From NCBI GenBank assembly GCA_023375785.1, contig SZWC01000519.1, positions 285,508 to 327,617 of the forward strand: 42,110 nucleotides of DNA, read 5' to 3'. This document shows positions 24,430 through 35,140 of this stretch, in pieces; position 1 is the stretch's first letter; each line of letters opens with the position of its first letter. Below the pieces are notes generated by a model that was not told where the DNA came from, did not search any database, and worked only from the letters and a program-made list of their open reading frames with translations. The DNA comes from Penium margaritaceum. Lineage: Eukaryota > Streptophyta > Zygnematophyceae > Desmidiales > Peniaceae. A program made the translations under genes and the position numbers.

Positions 24430-25193
24430 AAATGGTTTCGGAACATTAGTTTTCAACTAGCAAGTACAGCGACCTTCGATAAGTAGTAGCACGGTGTGGC
24501 TACCATGCACTATGACCGACCAAAGTAGGCATATGTGCTGCCTCTAACCAAAGAAATCCGCTGTGGTTGGTCAACGTTGACAGCTCATAATACGAGTCAC
24601 AAATGGCCAGAGGGGGTAATAATGGTTTGGGAACACTGGCTATGAACTAGAAAGCACAAAAACCTTCAGTACGTAGTGACACGGTGTGGAACCCATGTAT
24701 AGTCACAAACCGAAGTAGGCATGTGCCACTAACCATGACCAAACGAATTTCACATTGTTCGGTCAATGCTGATAACTCATAACACGTTTCACAAATAGTC
24801 AGAGGGGGAAACAATGGGTTGGGAACACTAGTGATCAACTAGCAAGTACAAACACCTTCAACAAGTAGTGGCAAGGTGTGGCTAGCATGCACAGTGACCA
24901 ACCAAAGGATGAATACGTCACTGACTATGACCAAAGAAGTCCACTATGTGTGGTCAACATTGACAACTAATACCACGAGTCACCAATGGTCAGAGAGAGA
25001 GACAATAGTTTGGAAACCCTATGTATCGCCTAGAAAGGACAAAGAACGTCAATACGCAGTGGCACGGTGTGGCTACTATGCACACCGAACAACCAAACTA
25101 GGCATATGTTACTGACCATGTCCAAAGAATTTCAGTATGGGTGGTCAATGTTCACAACCCGTAACACAAGTCACAAATGGTCAGAGGAAGAAA
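24430..25193 (+). repeat. 191-bp satellite, HOR copy 2, deleted (A-D-E-F, 764 bp)
   Basis: Monomers are A 24430-24619, D 24620-24811, E 24812-25002 and F 25003-25193. B and C are absent, and the A-to-D junction falls cleanly at the monomer boundary, so exactly two monomers (382 bp) were lost, as expected from unequal exchange between homologous monomers. D and E share variants with copy 1 (CACATTGTTCGGTCAATGC, AAATAGTCAGAGGGGGAAAC), so copies 1 and 2 are the closest relatives here. Confidence 0.93.
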
Positions 25194-26339
25194 CAATGGT
25201 TTTGCAACAGTAGTTTTCAACTAGCACGTACAACGACCTTTAATAAGTAGTAGCACTGACTGGCTACCATGCACAATGACCGACCAAAGTAGGCATATGT
25301 ACTGCCTTTGACCAAAGAAATCCGGTGTGTGTGGTCAACGTTGACAGCTCATACTACGAGTCACAAATGGTCAGAGGGGGGAGCAATGGGTTGGGAATAC
25401 CAGGTATCAACTAGCAAGCACAGTGACCTTCAATAAGTAGTGGCACGGTGTGGCTTCCATGCACAATGACCAACCAAAGTAGGGATGTGTCACTGACCAT
25501 GACCAAAGAATGTCACCATGTGTGGTCAACTCTGACAACTCATAACACGAGTCACAAATGGTCAGAGGGGGAAACAATGGTTTTTTAATACTAGTTATTG
25601 ATTTGCAAGTACAGAGACCTTCAATATGTAGTGGCACAGTGTGGCTACCGTGCACAGTGACCAACCAAAGTATGCATATGTCACTGACCATGACCAAAGA
25701 ATTTCACTCCATGTGGTCAACGTTGACAGCTCACAAGAAGAGTAACAGATAGGCAAAGGGGGTAACAATGGTTTGGGAACACTCGCTATCAACTAGAAAG
25801 CACAAAGACCTTCAGTACGTAGTGAGAAGGCGTGGAAACCATGTACAGTGACAAACCAATGTAGGCATATTCCACTAACCATGACCAAATGACTTTCACA
25901 GTGTGTGGTCAACATTGAAAACTCATAACACGAGTCACAAATGGTCAGAGGGGGTACAATGGGCTTGGAACACTAGTTATCAACTAGCAAGTACAAAGAC
26001 CTTCAACAAGTAGAGGCACGGTGTGGCTAGCGTGCACAGTGACCAACCAAAGGATGCATACGGCACTGACAATGACCAAAGAAGTCCACTATGTGCGGTC
26101 AACATTGACAACTCATACCACGATTCACAAATGGTCACAGGGTGAGACAATGGTTTAAGACCCCTATGTATTGCCTATAAAAGGACAAAGAACTTCAATA
26201 CGTAGTGGCACAGTGTGGCTACTATGCACACCGAACAACCAAACTAGGCATATGACACTACCCATGACCAAAGAATTTCAGTATGGGTGGTCAACGTTCC
26301 CAACCCATAACACGAGTCACAAATGGTCAGAGGGGGAAA
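25194..26339 (+). repeat. 191-bp satellite, HOR copy 3 (A-B-C-D-E-F, 1146 bp)
   Basis: Monomers are A 25194-25383, B 25384-25574, C 25575-25765, D 25766-25956, E 25957-26147 and F 26148-26339. Its length equals copy 1 exactly. Its D monomer has CACAGTGTGTGGTCAACATT, as in copy 4 and unlike copies 1-2, which splits the array into two older halves. Confidence 0.93.
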
Positions 26340-27513
26340 CAATGATTTTGGAATGTCAGTTTTCAACTACCAAGTACAACGACCTTCAATGAGTAGTAGC
26401 ACGGTGTGGCTACCATGCACAATGACCAACCAAAGTAGGCATATGTACTGCCTTTGACCAAAGAAATCCGCTGTTTGTGGTCAACGTAGACAACTCATAA
26501 TACGAGTCAAAAATGGTCAGAGGGCAAACAATGGTTTAAGAACACCAGGTATCAACTGATAAGCACAGTGACCTTCAATCATTAGCGGCACGGTGTGGCT
26601 ACCATGTATAATGACCAACCAAAGTAGGCATGTGTCACAGACCATGACCAAAGAATGTCACTACGTGTGGTCAACTTTGACAACTCATAACACGCGTCAC
26701 AAATGGTCAGAGGGGGAAACAATGGGTTTTGAATACTAGTTATCGATTAGCAAGTACAAATGCCTTCAATATGTAGTGGCACAGTGTGGCTACCATGCAC
26801 AGTGAACAACCAAAGTATGCGTATGTCACTGACCATGAAATAAGAGTTTCACTTCATGCGGTCAATATTGACAACTCACAACAAGAGTCAAGGATATTCA
26901 GAGGGGGGTAACAATGGTTTGGGAACACTGGCTATCGACTAGAAAGCACAAAGACCTTCAGTTCATAGTGACACGGCATGGCAACCATGTACAGTGACAA
27001 ACCAAAGTAGGCATATGCCACTAACCATGACCAAAAGAATTTCACAGTGTGTGGTCAGCGTTAAAAACTCATAACATGAGTCACAAGTGGTCAAAGGGGG
27101 AAACAATGGGTGTGGAACACTAGCTATCAACTAGCAAGTACAAAGATCTTCAACAAGTAGTGGCATGGTGTGGCTAGCGTGCACACTGACCAACCAAAGG
27201 ATGCATACGTCAATGACTATGACCAAAGAAGTCCACTATGTGTGGTCGACATCGACAACTCATAACACGAGTCACAAATGGTCAGAGGGAGAGACAATGG
27301 TTTGGGAACCCTATGTATCGACTAGAAAGGACAAGGCACTTCAATATGCAGTGGCACGGTCTGGCTACTATGCACACCAAACAACCAAATTAGGCATATG
27401 TCACTGACCATGACCAAATCATTTCAATATGGGTGGTCAAGGTTCATAACCCATAACTCGAGTCACAAATGGTCAGAGGGGGAAACGATGGTTTTGGAAC
27501 ATTAGTTTCCAAC
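26340..27513 (+). repeat. 191-bp satellite, HOR copy 4 (1146 bp) plus 28 bp of a fifth A monomer
   Basis: Monomers are A 26340-26528, B 26529-26719, C 26720-26911, D 26912-27103, E 27104-27294 and F 27295-27485. From 27486 a new A begins (GATGGTTTTGGAACATTAG) but stops after 28 bp at 27513, where decamer array 2 starts. The whole family therefore holds 22 complete monomers. Open frames of about 80 codons recur over the E-F pair (for example 24876-25115 and 27165-27407) because HOR copies are similar. They are not maintained in copy 3 and have no recognisable protein features. Confidence 0.93.
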
Positions 27514-27662
27514 GAGTGGTTGCAAGTGGTTCCGAGTGGTTTCGAGTGGTTGTGAGTGGTTGCAAGTGGTTACGCAAGGTTGCGAGTGGTTCCGAGTGGT
27601 TGCGAGTGGTTGCGAGTGGTTGCGAGTGGTTGCAAGTGGTTGCGAGTGGTTGCAAGTGGTTG
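27514..27662 (-). repeat. Decamer array 2, inverted arm
   Basis: About 15 units run as TGCGAGTGGT/TGCAAGTGGT, the reverse complement of the rest of the block. The arm meets the forward arm with no spacer: 27645-27680 is a perfect 36-bp palindrome centred between 27662 and 27663 (AAGTGGTTG/CAACCACTT). Beyond it the arms still pair imperfectly for the length of the short arm. Confidence 0.95.
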
Positions 27663-27800
27663 CAACCACTTGCAACCACTTGCAACCATTCGTACCCACT
27701 CGCAACCACTTGCAACCAGTCTCAAACAATCACAACCACTTGCAACCACTCGCAACCACTTGCAACCACTCACAACCACTCACAACCACTCACAACCACT

Positions 27801-28680
27801 CATAACGCAACCACTCGTAGCCACTCGCAACCACTACCAACCCCTTGCAACCACTCGGACCACTCGCAACAACTCGCAACTACTCGCAACCAATCACAAC
27901 CACTTGCAACCAATTGCAACCACTTGCAATCACTGGCAACCACTCACAACCAATCGCAACCACTTGCAGCCACTCGCAACCACTCGCAACCACTGGCAAC
28001 CACTCATAACTACTCGCAACCACTTGAAACCCGTCGCAACCATTCACAACCACTCGCAACCACTTGCAATCACTTGCAACCACACGCAACCTCTCACAAC
28101 CACTCACAACCACTTGCAACCACTTGCAACCACTCGCAACCACTCACAACCACTCACAACCACTTGCAACCACTTGCAACCACTCGCAACCTCTCACAAC
28201 CACTCACAACCACTTGCAACCACTTGCAACCACTCGCAACCACTCACAACCATTCGCAACCACTTACAACCACTTACAACTCCTTACAACCACTCACAAC
28301 CACTCGCAACCAGTGGTAGCAACTGGCAACCACTTGCGATCACTCACAAGCATTCCCAACCACTCGTAACCACTTGCAACCACTCGCACCCACTCGCAAC
28401 CAATCGCAACCAATCCCAAGTACGCAGACCCACTCGCAACCACTCGCAACCACTTGCAATCACTCACAACCACTCACAACCATTCACAACCACTCACAAC
28501 CACTCACAACACAACTACTCGCAACCACTCGCAACCACTCGCAACCACTTGCCACCACTCGCAACCAGTTGCAACAACTCGCAACAACTCGCAACTACTC
28601 GCAACCACTCACAACCAATCACCACCACTCGCAGCCACTCGCAACCAGTTGCAACCACTGGCAACCACTCGTAACTACTC
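27801..28680 (+). repeat. Diverged higher-order pair of about 704 bp in decamer array 2
   Basis: An off-register short unit (CATAACGCAAC, 27801-27811) recurs as CACAACACAAC at 28505-28515. Both are preceded by three CACTCACAAC units. Both are followed by ACAACTCGCAACTACTCGC, then CAGCCACTCGC, CACTGGCAACC and AACTACTCG in the same order. This points to an old 700-bp duplication. Confidence 0.6.
28091..28240 (+). repeat. Three 50-bp higher-order units in decamer array 2
   Basis: The five-decamer series CTCTCACAAC, CACTCACAAC, two CACTTGCAAC, then CACTCGCAAC appears at 28091, 28141 and 28191. The first and third copies are identical. The second differs only by CACT for CTCT. This is a young local amplification. 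Confidence 0.92.
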
Positions 28681-29376
28681 GTAACCACTTGCAACCCCTC
28701 GCAACCACTCACGACCACTCGTAACCACTTGCAACCACTCGCAACCACTCGCAACCACGCGCGAGAAAACAAAACCACTCGCAACCACTCGCAACCACTC
28801 GCAACCGCTCGCAACCACTCGCAACCACTCGCAACCACTCGCAACCACTTGCAACCATTCGCAACCACTCGCAACAGCTCGCAACTACTCGTAACCAATC
28901 GCAACCACTCGCAACCACTCGCAACCACTTGCAATCTCTCGTGACCACTCACAACCAGTCGCAACCACTCGCAACCACTTGCAAGTACTGGCAACCACTT
29001 GTAACAACTCGCAACCACTTGCATCGACTCGCAACCATTCACAACCACTCGCAACCACTCGCAATTACTTGCAACCACTCGCAATCTCTCGCAACCACTC
29101 GCAACCACTTGCACCCACTTGCAACCACTCCCAACCACTCGACACCACTCGCAACCACTCGCAACTACTTGCAACAACTCGTAACCACTCACAACCACTT
29201 GCAACCATACGCAACCACTCACAACCACTCGCAACCACTCACAACCACTCGCAACGACTCGCAACCACTTACAACCACTTGCAACCACTCGTAATCACTC
29301 ACAACCACTCGCAACCACTCACAACCACTCGCAACCACTCGCAATCACTTGCAACCACTTGCAACCACTCGCAACC

Positions 29377-30259
29377 ATGGTGCTTTGGTCACACTTTTAT
29401 GTGTCTATGTTGTTTTGGTTAAATTAATACTGTATCTATCGTTCTTTGGTCACACTTTCACTATGTAGATGATGCTTATGTTACATTAACGGTGTTTTAA
29501 TGGTGCTTTGGTCACACCTACATCGTGTCATATGCTCACTGTAGAAATGGTGCTTTGGTCATACGTTCACTGTGGCTATGGTGCTTACGTCATAACTTCA
29601 ATGTTTCAATGGTGCTTTGGTCACACTTTCACTGTGTTTATGGTGCTTTGGTCACATTATCACTGTTTCAATGGCGCTTTGGTCACAGCTCGACGGTGCC
29701 TATGGTGTTCAGGTTACATTATCACATTTTCAGTTGTGCTTTGGTCACACTTTCACTGTGTCTATGGTGCTTGCTCACATTGTCAAATTTTCAAGGATGC
29801 TTTGGTCAAACTTTCACTGTGTCTATGGTTCGTGTGTCACATTATCACTATTTTGATGGTGTTTTGGTCAGATTTTCACTGTGTCTGTGGTGCTTTGGTC
29901 ATATTATGACTGTTTCAATGGTGCATTAGTTACACTTTCATTGTGTCTATGGTGCTTAGATGACATTCTCACAGTTTCAATGGTTCTTTGATCACACGTT
30001 TGCCGTGTCTATGGTTCTTAGGTCCCATTATCACTGTTTCAATGTTACTCACTGTTTCTATGGTACTTTGATCATATTCTAATGGTAGTCTGGTCACATT
30101 TTCACTGCTTCTATTGTTAATGGTCACATCATGACGCTGCTAATAGTGCTTTGGTCAAACGTTCGCTGTGTCTATGGTGCGTTGGTCATGTTATCACTAT
30201 TTGAATGGTCCTGCTGTCATCTTTCTAACGTGTCTATGCTGTTTTTGTCGCAATAGCAC
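29377..30259 (+). repeat. Segmental duplicate, copy 2 (partner 12984-13870)
   Basis: This is the first 883 bp of array 2 and matches 887 bp of array 1, sharing its unit-breaking indels. The homology begins exactly at the border with decamer array 2. It ends near CAATAGCAC (30251-30259; 13862-13870), after which the two continue with different units. Confidence 0.88.
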
Positions 30260-33200
30260 ACTTTCACTATGTGTATGGTGCTTATGTCACATTAGTAATG
30301 TTTCAATGGTGCTTTGGCCACACTTTCAATGTGTTGATGGTGCTGAAGTAACAATATCACTGTTTCAACGGTGCTATGGTCACACTTTCAACGTGTCTAT
30401 GTTGCTTATATCACCTAATCACTGTTTCAATGGTGCTTTGGTCACACTCAAGTTATGTTTATGGTGCTTATGCAACCTTATCGTTGTTTCAATTGGGCTT
30501 TGGTCACACTTTCATTGTTTCTATGGTGCGTTGGTCACGTTATAACTGTTTCAATGGTGTTTTGGTCACTCTTTCATTGTGTTTGTGGTGCTTTGGTCAC
30601 ATTGTCACTTTTTAATGCTGATTTGGTCGCACATTAACTGAGTTTATGGTGCTTAAGCCACAATTTCACTGCTTCAATGGTGCCTTGGTCAGACTTTCAT
30701 TGTGTCTATGGTACTTAGGTGGCATTATCACTGTTTCAATGGTGCTATGGTCACACTTTCACCGTGTCTTTGGTGCGTTTGTCACATTATCACTGTTTCA
30801 ATCATGCTTTGGTCACACTTTCACCATATCTATGGTACTTTGGTCACATTGCATTCTTTTGATCGTGGTTTGGTCACACTTTCACTATGTCTACGGTGCT
30901 TATGTCACACTATCACTGTTTTAACGGTGCTTTGGTCATAATTCTACTGTTTCTATGGTGTGTTGGTCACATTATCACCATTTCAATGGTGCATTGATCA
31001 CACATTCACTATGTCTACGGCGCTTAGGTCACATTATGACTGTTAACTGTTGCTGTTGTCACACTTTCTCTGTGTCTATGGTACTTAGATCACATAATTT
31101 TGTTTCAATGGTGTTTTGGTCACACTCTATCTGTTTATGGTGATTTTGGTCACATCGTCACTGTTTCACTGGTGATCGGAGCACACACTTGAAGTTTCTA
31201 TGGTGCTTTTGTCAAATTATAACTATTTAAATGGTGCTTTGGTCACAATTTCACCGTTTATATGATGCTTAGGTCACACAATAACTGTTTCAATTGTGCT
31301 TTGGTCACACATTTATGTGTCTATGTTGGGTTCGTCACATCGTCACTGTTTTAATGGTTCTTTGGTCGCATGTTTGCTTTGCCTGTGGTGCTTTGGTCAC
31401 ATTATCACTGTTCTAATGTTACTCTGGTCACACTTTCTCTGTGTCTTTGGTACTTAGGTCACATTATCACTGTTTCAATGGTGCTTTGGTCACACTTTCA
31501 CTGTTTCTATGGTGCTTTGGTCTCAATATCACTTTTCCAATAGTGCTTTGGTCATACTTTCAGTGTGTCTATGGTGCTTTGGTCACATTATCACTGTCGT
31601 AATGGCGCTTTGTTCACACTTTCAATGTGCCTATAGTTCTTAGGTTACATTATCACTGTTTTCCTGGTGCTTTCACCACACTTTCACTGTGTCTACAATG
31701 GTGAAGTCAAAATATCACTGTTTTCATAAGGTTGTGATCTTAATGTCGCTATGGTGCTTCGATCATATCATCACTGCTTCAATGGTGTGTTGGTCACACT
31801 TTTATTGTGCCTATGGTGTGTTGGTCACAATATCACTATTTTCATGGTGAATTGATCACACTTTCATTATGTGTATGTTGTTTAAGTAATGTTATCACTG
31901 TTTTAATGGTGCTTTGGTCACACTTTCACTGTGTCTATGGTGTATAGGTCATATTGTCATTGTTTCAATTGTACTTTGGTCACATTATCACTGTTTGAAT
32001 AGTTATTTGGTCACACATTTGCTATTTACATGGTAACTACATCAAATTATCACGAGTCTAATCTATGGTGCTATGGTCACACTATCACTGTTTGAATGGT
32101 GCGTTTGCACCACTTTCATTGTGTATAGGGTGCTCATATCACATTATAAATATTTCATTTGCGATTTGGTCACATGTTCACTGTGTATATGGTGCTTATG
32201 TCATGGTATAAATGTTTAGATGGTACTTTGGTTAAACTTTCACTCTGTCCATGATGCTTAGGTCACATTGTCAATGCATCAATGGTGCTTTGGTCTCACA
32301 TTCACTGTGTCTATGGTGCTTAGGTCACATTATCACTATTTCAATGGTGCTTTGGTCACACTTTCACTTTGTCTATGGTGCTTTAATCATGTTATCACCA
32401 TTGCAATGGTGCTTTGGTCACATTTTCAGAGTATATAAGATGCTTTGGTCTCATTATCACTATTTCAATGGTGCTTGGTCAGACTTTACTGTGTCAACGA
32501 TGCTTCGATCCATTTATCACTGTTTCAATGGTACTTTGGTCACACTTTAACCGTGTCTATGGTGCTTATGACACATTATCACTGTTTCTATGGTAGTTAG
32601 TTTACACATTCAATGTGTCTTTAGTGATTATGTCACATTATCCCTATTTCACTAGTGCTTTGGTCACACTTCCACTATGTCTATGGTGCTGAGGTCACAA
32701 TATCACTATTTCAGTGGTGCTATGGTCACCATTTCAATGTGTCTATTGTACTTAGATTACATTCTCACTGTTTCAACGGTGCTTTAGTCACACCTTTACT
32801 ATGTCTATGGTGCTTAGGTAACATTGTCACTGTTGAAATGGTGCTTTTGTCATACTTTGACCGTGTCTATGGTGCTTACATCATAATATCATTGTTTTAA
32901 TAGTGCCTTTGTTGCACTTTCACTGTTTCTATGGTGCTTAGGTGACAATATTATTGTTTAAATGGTGCTTTGGTTACACCTATACTTTTTGCATGCTGCT
33001 TTGGTCACATTACAACTCTTTCTATGGTGCTTTGGTCTAACGTTCACTTTGCCTATGGTGCCTATGTCACATTACCAATATTTCAATGGTGCTTTGGTCA
33101 CACATTTACTGTGCATCTTTTGCTTATGTCACATACTCACTAATTTGATGGTGCTTTGGTCACAATTGTATGTGTCTGTGGTGCTTTGGTCATATAATCA

Positions 33201-34910
33201 CTGTTTCAATGGTGCCTTGGTCACACTTTCACTGTGTCTATAGTGCTTATGTCTTATTATCACTGTTTCAATGGTGTGCTCTGGTCACCCTTTCACTGTG
33301 TCTATGGTATTTAGGTGACATTATCACTGTTTCAGTGATGGTTTTGTCACACTATCACTGTGTCTATTGTGCTTTGGTCATATTCTCCCTATTTCAATGG
33401 TGCTTTAGACACACGTTCAGTGTGTCCATGGTACTTCAGTCACATCATCACTGTTTCAAGATTGCTTTGGTCACACTTAAACAGTTTCTATAGCACTAAG
33501 GTCATATTCTCACTATCTTAATGGTGTTTTGGTCATACTTGCAACGTGTCTATGGTGCTTAGGTCACATAATTACTGTTTCAATGGTGCCTTGGTCCTCT
33601 TTTCACCATGTCTATGGTGCTTTGGTCACATTATTATTGTTTTAATGGTACTTTGGTCACACTTTCACTGTCGATGGTCATTTGATCATATTGTCGCTGT
33701 TTCATCTGTGCTTTGGTCACACTTTCACTGTGTGTATGATACTTTGGTCATATTATCACTGTTTCAATGGTGTGTTGGTCATATTATGACCGTGTCAATG
33801 GTGCTTTGGTCACATATGTTCTCTTTCCATGGTGTTAAAGTCGTAATATAACTGTTTCAATTGTGCTATGGTCAACCTTCCAATGGTTTATGGTGCTTCT
33901 CTCACATTGTCAACGTTTCAATGGTGCGTTGGTCACATTTTCACTATGCCTATGTTGCTTACATCACATTATCACTGTTTCAATTGTGCTTTGGTCACAC
34001 GTAAATTGTGTTTATGGTGCTTAGGTAATACTATCATTGTTTCAACAGGGCTTTGGTGACATTTTCACTGTTGCAATGGTGCTTTGGTCACACTTTTACT
34101 ATGTATATGGTGCTAGTATAAAATCATCACTGTTTCAATGGTATTTTGGTTACACTTTCACTATGTCTATAGTGCTTATGCCACATTATGACTGTTTCAA
34201 TGGTGCTTTGAACACATTGTCATTATTTCAACGGTACTTTGGTCACAACCTCATTGTGTCTATGGTGCTTAGGTCCCATTATCAGTGTTTCGACTATGCT
34301 TTGGTCACACTGTTACTGTCTCTGAGTGCTTATGTCAAATCATAACCTTTTCCTTTGGTCACACTTTCATTGTATGTATGGTACCCAGGTCACATGATCA
34401 CTGTTTCAGTGGTGTTGTGGTAACACTTTGTCTGTCTATGGTGCTTTGGTCACATTATGAATGTTTCAATGGTGTTTTGTCATAATGTCTATGATGCTTA
34501 TGTAACAATATCGCAGTATAATTGTGCTTTGTTTCAGTGCTTAAGTCCTATTCTCACAGTTTCAATTGTAATCTGGTCAGAATGTCATTCTCTCTATGGT
34601 GCTTTACCCACATTATAACCGTTTCAATGGTGCTTTGGTCACACTTTCACTGTGTCTATATTCCTTAAGTCGCATGAATACTATTTCAATGGTGTTTTGT
34701 TCACACTTTCACTATTTCTACAATGCTTGGGTCACATTATCACCGTTTCAATGGTGCGTTGACCACACTTTCACTTTGTCTATGGTGTTGAGGTCACAAT
34801 ATCACTGTATGATGCTTCGGTCGAGCTTTCATTGTGTCTATGGTGCTTTGGTCATATGAGCACTGTTTCGGTGGAAATTTGGATACCTTTTCACTGTGTC
34901 TATGGTACTT

Positions 34911-35140
34911 TGGTCATATTATCACTTTTTCAATTGTGCCTTTGTCATACTTTTGCTTTGTGCATGGTGCTTTGGTCATATTCTCACATTTTCAATGGTG
35001 CTTTGGTCACACATTCACTGTGTCTATGGTGCATAGGTCACGTTGCCACTGTTTCAATGGTACTTTGGTCACATTTTCCGTTTGTCTATGGTGCGTAAGT
35101 CACGCACTCGCTATTTCTATGGGGCGTTTGTCACACGTTC
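34911..35140 (+). repeat. Left arm of a 230-bp inverted duplication at the orientation switch
   Basis: The reverse complement of 36805-37036 matches this stretch. Both carry TATTATCACTTTTTTCAA-like, ATTCTCACATTTTCAATGG-like, GTGCATAGGTCACGTT, TTTGGTCACATTTTCCG and CACTATTTCTATGG variants in order. The arm ends exactly at the orientation switch. Confidence 0.85.

Larger units (their letters stand above)
27663..29376 (+). repeat. Decamer satellite array 2, unit GCAACCACTC (about 171 copies)
   Basis: Head-to-tail 10-bp units, chiefly GCAACCACTC, with the CpG between units often changed to TG (CACTTGC) or CA (CACTCAC). The plus strand is very C-rich and G-poor. It has no stops, so overlapping frames of up to 372 codons (residue pattern NHSQPLATTR) open on the plus strand and VVASGCEWLR patterns open on the minus strand; these are not genes. 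One non-unit insertion, GCGCGAGAAAACAAAAC, lies near 28769. The right junction at about 29377 reads GCAACCATGGTGC and shares CCA with both neighbours. Confidence 0.97.
29377..35140 (+). repeat. 62-bp satellite array 2, forward orientation
   Basis: About 93 units of the same 31+31-bp family as 11927-23283, in the same orientation. The divergence is comparable, and non-coding open frames with a 31-residue period again occur throughout. It starts directly after decamer array 2 at ATGGTGC and stops at GTCACACGTTCA (35140), where orientation flips. I see no non-repeat stretch within it. Confidence 0.97.

Noticed and set aside
27165..27407. 80-codon frame recurring in HOR copies of the 191-bp satellite
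   Set aside because: It recurs only because HOR copies are alike. Monomers of 190-192 bp do not keep frame, copy 3 lacks it, and it starts and stops without any gene context.
23284..27513. CENP-B box or transposon within the 191-bp family
   Set aside because: I found no match to the TTCG-four bases-A-two bases-CGGG pattern, no terminal inverted repeats, no target-site duplications and no transposase-like frame.
27556..28674. 372-codon plus-strand frame in decamer array 2
   Set aside because: Several overlapping frames on both strands are open at the same place because the unit lacks stops. Composition is that of the repeat.
11927..35140. Functional nuclear-receptor or other binding-site cluster (AGGTCA, TGGTCA)
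   Set aside because: A six-base word inside a satellite is present in every unit by descent. Without conservation above the rest of the unit or binding data it is not annotated as regulatory.
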